DNA of 64,000 nucleotides from assembly GCA_021234535.1 (NCBI GenBank), contig CM037845.1, forward strand, positions 9,912,143-9,976,142, in the 5' to 3' direction. Both the position numbers and the translations under genes were made by a program. Below, in pieces: positions 27,016 through 40,300 of this stretch (the stretch's first letter is position 1; every line of letters begins with the position of its first letter). The notes beneath the pieces were generated by a model that had not been told where the DNA came from, did not search any database, and saw nothing but the letters and a program-made list of their open reading frames with translations. The DNA is from Stichopus chloronotus (taxonomy: Eukaryota > Echinodermata > Holothuroidea > Aspidochirotida > Stichopodidae).

Positions 27016-27063
27016 TTCTTTTTTCCAAAAATTTCAACCAAAGACCATTGCGGCATAGGAATT

Positions 27064-27069
27064 TTTATT
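27064..27069 (-). terminator. Candidate sestrin poly(A) signal
   Basis: AATAAA on the minus strand, about 1.15 kb past the sestrin stop, is followed in the transcript direction by a T/G-rich stretch (27010-27055) like a downstream cleavage element. It would give a 3' UTR of ordinary length. Other AATAAA words occur further left, so the true end is not settled. Confidence 0.3.
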
Positions 27070-28220
27070 CTTAGCCACGACACAACCCTGATCAAAGACA
27101 CGGAAGGTACACAAGTGATGCAATCGACCCAGGAGAAAAAAATATGACCTGTAATTTAGGATAGAGTATGCAATAGACATGAATATTCATGTGGCAATTT
27201 CAGGCCGGAATCCCTGACAATCATTCAGAGCAAACCCCCCCCCCACAGCCAATCTCTTTGTGCAAGGTAACAGCGAACGGGTGGACTGTGTGAAACTTGG
27301 GTAGATGTTCGCTCGACAAAACTGATGTGACTTACGCAAGGACACAGAGCACCACTGTGACAGCACAGTCCAGATCAGTCAAAAAACAAAAGTCACAAGG
27401 TCTCCTTCCCTCACAGATTAGTGATGTCTGTAATGCCCATAAATGAAGAAAAGAGTTTTGTACAACTTAAAAAGATGGTAACCTTTCACTGCAATGGACC
27501 TGTTTGTTTGGATAAATTAGCAAAACTGATGGTACCTCAGAAGTTCCTAAAGCTGTGCCATAAAGCCTTAGTTTTCATGGTATTTTTCTGCTTTTTTTTT
27601 TTTACAAAATTGGTCTGGTGCTATTTGGTATTTAACTCTGACGATAATTTCTGCTAATTTTAATGCACATTCAGCCAAGTGGTCCCCTTTTTTTTTTTTT
27701 GACTTCATTACCATTGTCTGCAAACAATGTTAACGACACACGAGATAATTTAAAAAATAAAAAAACAACTCAAAAACATGTGTGATCTGCAGTCGAAAAG
27801 TCAGTTGTTCTTGTTTAAACCCACTCATGAATACCATTTGCAGTAAAAAGCCAACCAATCCATCAATTACACCATCATCATAAGAGTCTTGCTAAGTCCG
27901 TCAAAACCACACCCACTTATGGTGCTACCCTGCACAACAACATATACATAAAATGAATGTAAACACTCTGCCTTTGCAGCAGGTTCAATTTTGTTACCAT
28001 GGAAACATCAGGGCACCTGGAGAAAGGCGAATCAAAGATTGCTACCATTTTTTGCAACTCGAGGAAAGCCCTAAACCCACCGGTCGATGACCTAAGACGA
28101 CGTTGGCAGCAACCATGACACTGACGAAGATGACGAACGTGATCCAAGCTGATTGCTAAGCACAGACGGAAGCACACGCAAGTGCGAAGGAGGACGAGCG
28201 AGAGACAGCGGAAGACATCA

Positions 28221-28307
28221 TCACTTCATGTACTCCATGATGGCACGTAGTACATAGAGGAGGCAGGCTTGCATGCGAGCTTCTAGCACCATCAGATTGA
28301 CATGAAC
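28221..28307 (-). CDS. SESN: Sestrin terminal coding exon (28 codons plus stop)
   Basis: The acceptor is TGTTCTCAG, entering in phase 0. The frame reads [13 protein letters not shown] and ends LRAIMEYMK before TGA at 28223-28221. This matches the sestrin C-terminus (VHVNLLLLEARMQ ... ALRAITRYMT in human). The join to exon 7 recreates the family's SEKVHVN segment exactly, which fixes both splice sites. The 3' untranslated region follows leftwards. Confidence 0.95.
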   Translation of the reverse strand, partial: VHVNLMVLEARMQACLLYVLRAIMEYMK

Positions 28308-31300
28308 CTGAGAACAGAGTGAGAGAAACAAAACGTCGAAAATGATGACAAGAAACGAAAGCGTGCACCATTCACCATAATGTGTGCATCGGGTACCCGG
28401 GTACAGGACCGACAATGTCGAGAAATGGTTCTGAAATTGCTGCCGGATCCAACCTGTCACTGAAGATGTGAAAAATTTCAGAGTGTATACAGTTAAGAAC
28501 AACTTCACTGTCATGTCCGTATGTAAAATGTAGGGTGTTACATTAACATGTGGGGCAAAATGTCCTACGATGACTTCACAATTATCTACTAGCCTAACCG
28601 AGGTTACATCCATCACCCTGGTACCTGACCGATTACGGTCTGCGGGTTAACTGGGACCAAATTTTGGACATGGTGCCAATTGTAATTCACGATAGTTTCC
28701 AAAATCGATCAAACAAGAAGAGAAAAGGAAGACACTGGACAGAAATGGTAAAAAGATGAGACAGAACACAATCAGCTCCATGTGCAACGAATGAATGTAT
28801 AATGGCCGGGAGAATCAGTGACCGAGGGGAACCTTAGGTCATTTCAGTCTGATCCTAGGAATCTGACACGTATCTTTTCAAGTAGGTGTTTCAATCTTTT
28901 CTATCTAACAGAGAACTGAATTCTGATTCGTGGACTTAATGACCCACTCTAACGCCCTCCACCACAGTTTCTGTCGAGATACGGATTGATAACAAAATGT
29001 CTTGATCGGGAACAATTTTTCGTTAATATAAATCAGAAATCGAAGCTACCATCATAAAAATTGGAATACTTAGAGGTGAAATGATTTATCATCACATAAG
29101 GTGGGGAGCGCTTTTTGATGACATTGGTCGATAAAACCACCAGAAAGATTGTCACGACAAACTGATTGTGCGCAATAATTCGAATGATGTAAAGTGGTCT
29201 GCCTCTAGTACATGTATCCAGTTTATAGAAACTCACAATCAAGAAAATGGTGAGGCAGAGGAGAGGATAAGGGACAGGGGTTTCTGACAAAAATATCAAA
29301 CTACCAGGTGCTCACTGACCTTCTCTGAATCTGCAAAGTCCTTCCAGAAGTGGCTGTAGTCTTTGTAGGTGGTCTTCTCTGGGAAACAACAGATCAACTT
29401 GATGAAACTCTTGAGACTCCGGTCTAGGAGGAGGTTGACCTCGGCGTAGTCGTAGTCGTCGTGCCTGATGCCGAACAGCGCGTGCACAGTAATTCCAGAT
29501 GGCTCTCCTCAGCAGAGACGTATCCACCTCTGTCTTTTGACCCATTCTTGGGGAAGAGAAGAGGAGGACAACCATAGAGGTCATTGAATATTCATTATGT
29601 TACAGTGCATGCCAGTGAGCTGCCAATAGATTGTGGTACAGCAATAATTGGGCACATTGCAGTGAAGTTCCTACAGGGTAGGCCACGGCACACATTCTAG
29701 AGAGAATTTGAATACAAACCTGTGACGCGTACAATCCGAGAGGACATCACAGGTGACTGAAAGAACACAATCGTGGGGTCCTAAACAGGAGACTATCCAA
29801 TTAAACAGTTTGGGGCAACTAGCGGACTGCTTTTGCACTGGTGTAAAAAGGTTTCTCTCGCCTCGTTCACAAGTTTGAAATGACAACTTATATGAAATTG
29901 TAAACAATTTTTTTATGATGCTCCCACTATAACCAATACCCTAATACATTCAAAAGGCACAGCTGGTGAAGTCACAAATGTAATACACGTGCAAACAAGA
30001 CTCCAGACAAATCAGTATTGACTGTTTGCAAAGTATCCAAAGCTTTATAGTCAAATGCTTAGTGGTATGATGTCGCAGAACTGGTACATACCTGTCAAAA
30101 GTATATGTACCCTAAACAAAGTGGCCGATGGTCGTATTCATTCTATTCCCCCGTGGGTTGACATGGAGTTAAACGGCTATCCTGTGCTATTCTAGTTTCT
30201 AATGGTTAACTGCTAGGTCCAGTGCGAACTGGTGCAAGTTACCATGTGAGGGTACATACCGAGGCACGGCCATTCAGAAGCTAACTATGGTAAACTTTTT
30301 GAAGGTCACACAATGATGCAGCTTCCATCATAAATTGCAAACCATACTGCAGCGACCACAGGTCACAGCATAACACAGCAGTACAGGACATCACATGGGG
30401 CACTTGTTATTATGAGTATCAAGTCATATCAATGACATACCATCGTGAAGCCATCACAGGTCACAACATGGCACAGCCATTCAGAAGCTTACTATAGCAA
30501 AGCTTTTACATGTCACAAAATGGAGCAGTTTCTACTGCATCATACGTGACATGCAATGAGTTTGTGTGCTGCAAAAGTGCTGAACCTTGTAAAATCTCTT
30601 CCTAACCCTTACAGAGATAGTCCAAGCACTGGTCTCTTCCAGTCATACTCATTTTTCAAACAATTCCCAGTGCATTGTGAGCTTCTCCAAGGCTCTACAA
30701 ATTTTTATTTACCAAATTTAATCTGCAACCAGAATGCAGAAATGCATTGTGGTTTCAATGATCTGTTTAAGAGAATTTTTTTTTCTGAATCTGATGTAAT
30801 AGCATTAGTATGTGTCACATTAAGGTATGTATGCTTTATATGAAATATGAGATCTGCACAAGCTTCCTTTCTTGAGATCATATCTACATGTTCATCCTTT
30901 GACCCTTGTTAACACTGAATGACTTTTTACCTCCATTAAAGACCAACTGGGTCTTGCGCTCAATGAAGCACAACTAATTATTGAATATGACATCTGTCCT
31001 AGCTTCCCTTCTTGAGATAGCATGTTTACAAGAATTCCATACTGTGACCCTGTTGACTGCAAATGAACTTTGACCTTCACCAAAGACAATGGAACTTTGT
31101 ATACTCAATGAGACACACCTACAATCTTCATGTACATGCTATTTGACAATAGCAACTCCCTGTTCCGGCCGTACTGCCTTGCATATGCGATGTACTGTAT
31201 GTGTACGTGTGTAGTGTCGGCTGCTTACAGTATGTACTTGCCATATCGGCCTTTCAACTGTTTTTCTAGGTAGGTGTACGGTACTTCGGATACTCCTCAG

Positions 31301-34300
31301 TCTCGCACTTTGCTTTTGTTTTTATGTCTGACAAACATTGCTACTTATTTTGATGTTCCATTGTCACCAAGTTTTTTTTCCTATTTACTAAAATGCTAAT
31401 TTGTGTTCATGTGCCCTGCAAGGTGCACAGCTTTTGTGTACACAACTTGAACAGGTTGTCTTGGAGTTTTCCATAACCCCCAATCACAGACTATTCCAAT
31501 TACGTACAGTTCAGTTACGTACTCTCTGATCCACTAACTTGAGAAGCGAGGGGGTATCAATTGGTTTCTTGACAGGGCTTTACTTTTTACGACGTATTAT
31601 CCATTTTTCCGGGTACACCTGGTATGTTTGGTACACTTGTTAGCTGTTAATTTTGATACTGTAGGTGTAGGTGTCAATGTCATGCCCACGTATACCAGCA
31701 AATTGTCACAGTTTATTTACAAGGTTTTCACAATTTGACCCTTGTTGACCTCAAATGACCGTTGACCGCCATTAAAAAAAATAGCGTTCTTGTACTCTAT
31801 AAGATACACCTACATACTTCATTTGACCAAGCTTCCCTTCTTGAGATATTGTTTACAAGGTTTTCACAACGTGACCCCTGTTGACCCTAAATGACCTTTG
31901 CTCTCCACCAGAATCAATAAAGATGTTGTACTCAATGTGGTACACCAACACACTATATATGACATTTGTCCAACCTTCTTTTCTTGAAATATTGTGTTTA
32001 CAAGGTTTTCACAATTTGACCCCTGTTGACTGCAAATGACCTTTGACCTCCACCAAAAACAATATGGTTCTTCTACTCAATGTGGTACATCTACGTGCTA
32101 AGTATGAGATTTGTCCAAGCTTTGCTTCTTGAGATATTGTGTTTACAAGGTTTTCACAATTTGACACCTGTTGACCCCAAATGACCTTTGACCAAGCGTC
32201 CCTTCTTGAGATATCGCGTTTACAGCTCATTTTATTTGTTTGAATCGTTTGTTGTACCGCCTTAATTGGATATTCAGGAGATTTGAAAAGTTTGATCGAC
32301 TTGATCGACTCAAAATGGGTTAATCTTTTCCAAAGTTTAACTAGGTTTTAGAAGCTTGTTATCTTTCACAAGCTCGTTAAGTGTTAACGTTGCTATCCAT
32401 TCCCTTGCCACAATGAATGAATGAATTCAAAGATATTGCCAAAAATAATCGAAGACGGGATTTATTTGTTTTGAATTTCAAGCTTTAAAGCTTGTTAACT
32501 TTCTCATCTGGGGCCATCAGTTCACTTTATTCTCACCTATAGCACCCAGATTTAAGTCGGATTGACATTCTTCCACTACGCGTATTAATTCCAATCACTG
32601 TATTGTTAGGTGTGAAAAGAACAACTGTTGCCCAGTGCTAACGCTAGCGAGGGACTTTGCAAGAAACGCCTAAGTTTAGTAGGCCTACACTTCGATGGGC
32701 TATTGTCAGTATGGACTTAGTAACGCTATTGTGATTCTACGCCGACAACGAAGAAAGCAAACACACGGAGAATTAGCCGGGTATCTGAATCATGTATTCA
32801 TCCTCCAGCTTGGCGGTTTAAGTTCGTAGTAGAGATAAACATTAACAATAGCTGGTTAAACTGCAAAAAAGATCTTCGAGGAACAAAAAATTAAACAGAG
32901 AGGCAAAATGTTGTCAAATCTAGGCTGAAATTTTACATTGCTTGTGTACGATGCCAGTTTTGCGAAACCGAATGGCTTGTTCGGATAAACAAGGTTTCGG
33001 ATAAATGGGGTTCGGATAAGCGGGGTTTCACTGTATACACAGTAACTCTTCCTATTTACTTCTTCCTCCACTATTTCAAATCTTTGCAAACTTGTTGCAC
33101 ATGTCACATAACAACACATATACTATAAAAGAGGATATCCAGTGATTCTCATTAACAATTCTTCTTACACTCTCACCCCCCCCCTCTACAGACATTCTCA
33201 AATTGCTGTTTAGTATGTAATGTCATGCATTACATAATGGGATATCTAGAACATATCTGACACCCTCACATATCTTGCCAAACTTGCTGCACAATAAATA
33301 TTGCACCTCTATTACATCACAGAGGATATCAAGTGTTTGATCATTTACAACTCTTCCTGGTCTCTTAAAGATCCTGCCTCAGAATCATTGTAGACTATGT
33401 TTTATCTTTTATAACATCAAAGAGGATACCCACGTAATGAACCCTCAGGGCATGCGAAGAGGTGGAGACTTACGTGTTGTACGTGAGGTTGGACGTCAGG
33501 GACAATTTACTGTCTATTAATGAAGCCATGTCTGGATAGTACCTGTTGACCAAAGAAAAACCGTGTTCTTCCCACGAGTAATCCTGTGGAGTGACAAAGG
33601 GAGACCAAAGTGAAGAAGTGTGATTACAATCTACCTCAAACATTGTGTTTCCATGAAGAGACAGCACACCGTAAGAAACAGGGTTCCAAGTCCTTTGAAT
33701 TTGTACTCCACACATGGTTTGCTTACCTCTTCCCCCCCCCCCCCTCCCCCAACTGATTGATTGACTTACAAGTGTCACTCATGTGGGAACTAGTGAAAAC
33801 TGGGACAAATTCAACAAGGAATTTAGAAAAATTGTCTTTGATTTCAGTGTCATTCATGTGGGAACTTGTGACATCGAACTGGGACAAATTCAACAAGAAA
33901 TGTAGGAAAATTTCCTGCATGGGCAGAGAGAAGTTGCAAAAATGGCGACAGTTGGTCAAACACGTCTGTCGCCGCCTACGTGCACCAGCTCGGTGTATTT
34001 TCCGTGTGCATGGAAACACCACGTTACGTAACATTTGGCATCGCAGAGGGATCAGAATCCCAAAGTTGGTTCGAAACATTTGCACTGGTCCTGTTGATAA
34101 ATTGGTCCACAAGCTTTAGATTTATTCATGCATCAGCATTCTGAATCTCTTTCAAGCTTTTTCCCTTCAACGCAATCTGATCATTCCATTGCAAGTTTCG
34201 CAGGGTACATCAAAAATAGGCGCTTAGGTTACTGTGTTCATGCGGTTGTAAATAGTGAAGTACAGTGCAGAGGTGACGATCACCAAAACGTCAGAAAGTC

Positions 34301-37300
34301 TGAGAACCACGAATATGGCAAGCCAGACGTACTGACAGACAGCATGCAATGATTATTCAGATATCTTACAGGTTATTTCAGCAGGACCTACCAATTATTC
34401 TACAATGTCGGAACAACCCCAGTCACCCAGGGAAAAAAAAAAACAAGAGGCCAAGGGCACTCTGGTTCCTTGCACAGATGGAGAGCATATAATGTAAATT
34501 ATGAAGTAAAAGGGAGCATATTGCATTATTTTGTACGACAGCCTACATGGTCCACTTCTGACCATGAACTCTCACTTTTGTAACATAAAATCTGTAGAGA
34601 GAGAAACATATTTCATGCTTTTATAAAATGGCCCATTTCAGACATTGGACCCCAAACATGACAAACATGCACCCACATCGAACTTCTTCCATAGCAATAA
34701 TGTGACCAACCATCAACAGTGTTACATACAATCAGTAAGAGAAGAAGTATTTTGCATGATTTCACAACAGCCTATGAGCACTATGGTTCCTTGCACTTGA
34801 AATGTACATACTGTAAAATGATATGCCTGAGTTCATAAATATGAAAAAAGCCATTTCAATTAATGTTGATTTCTGCAATATACAGCATCCCATTCATTTT
34901 ACAACACACAAACAGCTGTGAATCTCTCATTTAAAGAAGGGGCTCTGCAAAATGCAATATGTCTTATCTCACCAAACTGATAGCATGCCTTGGAGGGAAC
35001 TACTGGGGTCTAATTTAAACTGGTAAGAACACCAACTGACTTATTTTCTTTCATTGTGTCCTGCTCACCTCACTAATTGAAAAGACACATGAATGCACAC
35101 ATTAGCACTCAGGCACAAGGAGGTAAACTGATCCAGCCAAAACTTGTCTGGTGTCACCACCTACAGTAGTGCAAACAACGATGCTTCTTTTTCATTTGAT
35201 CAAGAAACTGCTAACTCAAGCAGTACTTCCATGATGCACTGGAGGGGACTGATGGAACATATGAGCATCCATAGCATAACAAGGTTTTCAGACTTTTGCC
35301 CCCAGTTCCCTCAAATAACCTTTGACCTCCACCAAAAACGATAGGGCACACCTTCTCAATATGATGAACCTACATACCAAGTTTGACTTTCATCGGACTT
35401 TCCCCTATTGAGTTAGAGGGGAACCCATGCAAAACAAACTTTTGCCCCCAGATCCCCCAGACGACCTTCGACCTCCACCAAAAGCGAAAGGGCACACCTT
35501 CTCAATATGGCAAATATACATACCAAGTTTGACTTTCATCTAACTTTCCCCTATTGAGTTAGAGCGTACCTAAGCAAGTGTCACAGATGCACACACACAC
35601 ACACACACACATACAAGCACGCACACACACGCGCCAACCTGACTGCATAGTTTCCAAGGAGCCAAAAAGGCAAGGCAGTGGAAAACTTCACATTAACACA
35701 TCACAATTTTTAACAGACTACTAATCAGAGCCTTGACTCCATTATACAGGAAGGAAGGTGAAAACTTAAGACTGCTTGGTTGTAAACATGACCCCGACCT
35801 GCATGTAGTTGTCTTTTAAAAGCTAGTAATGGAACTGTAGCATTTGCTTTCAATATGACACATACAGGGGTACAGCAGGTCAAATAGCGAGTCTCTGACG
35901 TTCAAAACAATTGTTGGCAATGACAAGATTCTATTCAGGATTTAACAAATTTCCTTAGTTTTTCAGCTTCCAACCCGCGGAGAGACTATGCAGGCTCTAG
36001 AACAGTGCCAACAGGTACAGGTTTATCATGCATGGAGGATCTGTGATGCAATGAGGGGTAGCATCCAACTCAAAACATCACTACATCATTGCAGAAATTC
36101 AAACACAACTAGAACACAGACGTTAATGTTTACATGGTACAATGCCGGTTGTAAGCATTTGCTCTCAGTTGTCCATGGCGACAGCAAGTTGGCCATTTTA
36201 GTTTTGTCACTGTAGTGTTGTTTCCTATTTTGGTTCAGGGGAAGGTAGACCTGTCACTATAAACCATATGAAAAAATATTAATAACGGTGTTTCACAGTG
36301 GTCACTTTCCTGGCTTGGTGCTTCCATAGTGCCTGTCGCTGAAAATCTCTAAGATACTGTTTGGGTTCAAATCATCGGCTGCCATCAATAGCGTAGCCGT
36401 AACACCAAGGCCGGAAGATGTCGCATTGCACTGCATGCTTGGTGCATGTTGATTTCTTGAGATAGTTATTCCTCTTCATGACTAAAATTAAATTGTGGCT
36501 TCAAGCTGAGTCAAAGAACCCTGAGCTGGTAGCCCTTGATTCAATCATTTCTCAAACAAGAGGTGACTAAAAGCATGTGCTACACCGATGACATATACAA
36601 TAGATATCACACACCCGAGTCATATTTCTTGATTTCATGAAGTGCGAGGTAAGGAATTTTCAGCTATGATCTTTCCAGTGAGACATGCAATGACAAAATG
36701 ATAAGTGTCCCCTCATCCTCACTAAATTCCCACCCCTCCTCCTCACTGCCCATCAACTCCTGCTTCCTCTCTTGACGTGTTTGTAATGTTTTTAACTTAA
36801 ACACAATACCAACTGTTCCTGCTGGTACAATAGATACCAATTTTGACGGTTCTCCCAAGTAAAGTTGGTACTTTTCATCTTGAAAAGGGGTGGACATGGA
36901 TAAGCCATTCTAAATGTGATGTTTTTTTATTTATCTTTCAGCTTCTCTGCATCAAATGAGCTTTCAGAATGAAACAACTAGCGACCCATTTAATGCGGCC
37001 TCAGAAAAAATGCCTTCTACTATGAAAATGCAATTTGATGTCATTTACCCAAGGGTAATTAATTCTCTTCAATTGCCCCCCTCCCTTACTCACCACCCAA
37101 TAGAGAAATAACTTTGAGTGCTTTGACATGGAACACGACATCAGTGTGATATGTAAAATTTCTGCTGCACCAAAGACAGTTTTGAGGAAGTTGATAAAGG
37201 TGGAATATGAGTTGAAACTTTGCCAGTGAAAGTAAAATTCCACAGAATATGTTATAGTCACATCAAGAAAACATTTTTTAACCCCTATTTTTGTATACAT

Positions 37301-40300
37301 AAATATTCATATCCATTGCCATTGGTCTGTTTAATATCAAGTAATGGTGATTGACTGCTATGCTTTCTTGGAGAGTCTGAATTTTCTAGGGCCAACAAAA
37401 ATGTCGAGACAGTTTTCATATTCAAATATCTGGAAGATGAGTGCAAAGTTCTCTTTCAGATTTTGTGACATGTGATCTTTTCCCCTACTCTTTCTCCCCT
37501 GAAACACTGATGAAGAATAAAGGTAGATGACCAACTGATTGCCAATGCAACTCATATTCCAGTTTTAAAGTATTCTGCATGTCTGAGAAAATACAGTGAG
37601 GCAGTTAGGGTGAAACTACTGAAAACCTCACATCGACACTTCATACACGAACCATAGACTAATAAGTTATCATGGAGAGGGTCCACCTGATGTTCCCAGG
37701 GTTCATCTTTCCCAGGGTTCATCTTTCCCAGGGGTCGATGATCCACGTTTTTGTGTAATATCAATGGTTGTCAATGAATACAAGGTTGGTACTTCCCAGG
37801 TTTGATATTCCCAGAAAGGTCGCTATGATTCTCGAGGTTCAATGTTGCCTTAGAGGTGGAATAGGAACCTCGGAAACACCGAGCTTCAGGAACATCGAAA
37901 CTTGGGAACACTGAACTGCGGGAATACTGACATATTCCCCTCATGGGGATGTCACACTACACTCTGGAATCTTTGGAGGCTAGAATTCAATCATTGGAAC
38001 CACTCAATCTTGTGACAGGTGAGTATGTTAATGTCATCAGGGGTAATGTCAGAGGTTGGTGCGTTCTGAGCAAAGGTGAGCGTGTTCTCGCACAACTAAG
38101 ACAAAGTCTAACCCCTTAATAATGCGTAATGTCCTGAACCCAGATCTGACTCCCTGCTCAGGAGTAACTGTGAGCAATTTGCTGAATCATCCATTGCAAC
38201 CTGCGGTAGGAGAGATCCCGTATTCCTGGATGACTTCCCCCCCCCCCGCCCACACACACGCACTACAACCATTCAAGGAATAAGATGACCAATTTCAGAG
38301 ATCTGCTTTTGGTATAAGAAGAAGCATTCTGTGCTTCAGATCTGCCGGATACCTACACGACCTTTGAACCTTCGATGTCTGGACTATCTCACAACTAATG
38401 CAAGAGACATACACTTATGATCAAACTGCTGACAGTCAGAAATTACCATCTGCTCCAAGCAATTACAGTTTGATTGTTTTCATACATTAGGTCCAAAGTC
38501 ACATGACCTCTTGTGGCCTTTCAACCACTAAATTTCTGAAGTCATGTCGGGCTATTCAGCATTCTTAAGAAATGATAGACAGATTAACACGTTATCCAGC
38601 CAATTTGTAACATTTCTTTCCAGCTAAGTAGGGACAAAAATGGTACACTTCTAAGGCTACTATAAAGCTGATGGGGATGTGTTTCCTAACTCTAGCTCCA
38701 ATGATACTGTCATACAGAAGCATTTTCCTGTGGTCAGTTCTGTCAAAAAGTATCTCTTACGTATGAACCTACTGTCTGATCCACCAAAATGATATGGTGG
38801 AGTTACACTCTGACAAAATGAGAAACAAGGGAAGGCATCTCATTGACCACAAAAGCAAATGTTATGAAATGCATCTCCATGAGCTTGTTAGAGGTAGAAA
38901 CGTATCAATTTGGCGATACACCACTATGCTGGAACAAAATGTTACAAATTGTCTGTCTGATTGCCTGTCTGTCTGTCAGTTTGTTGGTTAATACCTGTGC
39001 TCTGAATGTTGGCAGTTTGGATTCCACTCCTCTCTTGGCGAAGTCTTTGTACTTAAAATCTGGGTCTCTGAGATAGTTGGAAAGGTCACATTTATCTGCA
39101 CATGACTGCTCCTCTCCTTTTGGGGCCACTGAGGGTGAAAGAGAAAAACAGATATACACTTTGAGAGAGCTGGCAAGTACAATGCTGGAATGAATGTTCC
39201 AAACATTGGGATACAAGAGCCTGAGAACATTTTTGGGTGCACCTGGGTAAATGTGAACAACTTAACAAAACCTGCCAAGGTGATGGTTGGAATTAACCTT
39301 CCCTCCTCTCCACAACACCCCCTCCCCCCTCATTTCCACCTTCTCCAAACTAAGTTTTGAACAACAACCCAAACAGGAAAGGAGTACTTCAGTTACTACT
39401 CATTTGCACACACTTTAGTATAAAGCGGTACAAATTTTCAGAATGAAACGTAAGTGGCAGTCCCAGAGAGAGCTAGGTGAGATTGAAAAGAAAAGTGTTT
39501 GTTACACACTATGACATATGCCTTCCAACAGGGAAGAACTATATTTCCCAGATCTTACTGTTTTGCTGTACAATGAAGTACAAACATTCCACCACTGTGA
39601 CATAATCATGTTGTACACAGACTGACTGACTCATTGACTGATTGCCTGGCTGATTGACTGATGGATAGACAGGCCGGCAGACTGATTGGCTAATTGACTA
39701 TGGTTGCTGACTGGCTGGCTGGTTGGCCAAATGACTGACTGACTGACCCACTGACTGACTGGACTAAACTGACTACATACACTACAACTGTCACTGACTA
39801 AAACTTTGAAATGGGCACATCTGTTGTGACATTTTCGTGGCCATGAAAAAAAGTAATGGGAGTAGTGAGTATAAATTCTGAAGCAGGCATCTTTCATCAG
39901 TGCAAGAATACAATATCACAACACTAAAAGACAAAGTCTACTGCCTTAATACTTGTTCCTGCACCATATACAACACTGTACCCTGACTTGCGAATTAAAA
40001 CCGTGTCAGCGTCTTCCTCCTTACATTCGTTTTCTAACATTATATCTGGTCTGACCCAAATATTGCTCAAGCTATCAGCAGTGTCAACAAATTTTTTAAA
40101 ATACTTTAGCAAAATTTGATAAAAAAGGTCTGCGTATAAGAGTGATATGATTCCTAGATAGAAATACTGACTGAGCACAGTGCATATCTAAATGCAGTTT
40201 AGGATGTGCATGTATTAGCAATAGTCAGACACAAAATTGCCTAATATTTTGCTCATTTGCAAATTTATTTCCATTTTACATTTGTTTCCAGTCCCTACCC

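Larger units (their letters stand above)
13841..27063. other. DNA downstream of sestrin, no firm gene
   Basis: Contains the candidate exon at 18.98-19.29 kb, further open minus-strand stretches (13873-14262, 14483-14698), T-rich runs near 21.5-21.75 kb and the tandem arrays at 18.2, 23.4-23.8 and 26.4-27.0 kb. None of the ORFs matches a family I know. Part could be an extended sestrin 3' UTR. Confidence 0.55.
29547..33473 (-). other. SESN: Sestrin intron between exons 6 and 7 (3.9 kb)
   Basis: Mostly repeats: four 145-bp modules in tandem at 31.71-32.23 kb, two diverged modules at 30.84-31.13 kb, a ~207-bp local duplication at 30.26-30.54 kb and a pogo/Tigger-type terminal inverted repeat at 32.96-33.03 kb. 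Confidence 0.8.
33584..38994 (-). other. SESN: Sestrin intron between exons 5 and 6 (5.4 kb)
   Basis: Contains a TCTG microsatellite beside the exon 5 donor, an array of TTCCCAG/GTTC words in both orientations (37.69-37.94 kb), a two-module copy of the 145-bp repeat with a CA tract (35.29-35.67 kb), a repeat related to the 12-kb SINE-like element (34.44-34.83 kb) and a 75-bp tandem duplication (33.77-33.92 kb). No sestrin coding sequence is missing from it. Confidence 0.8.
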
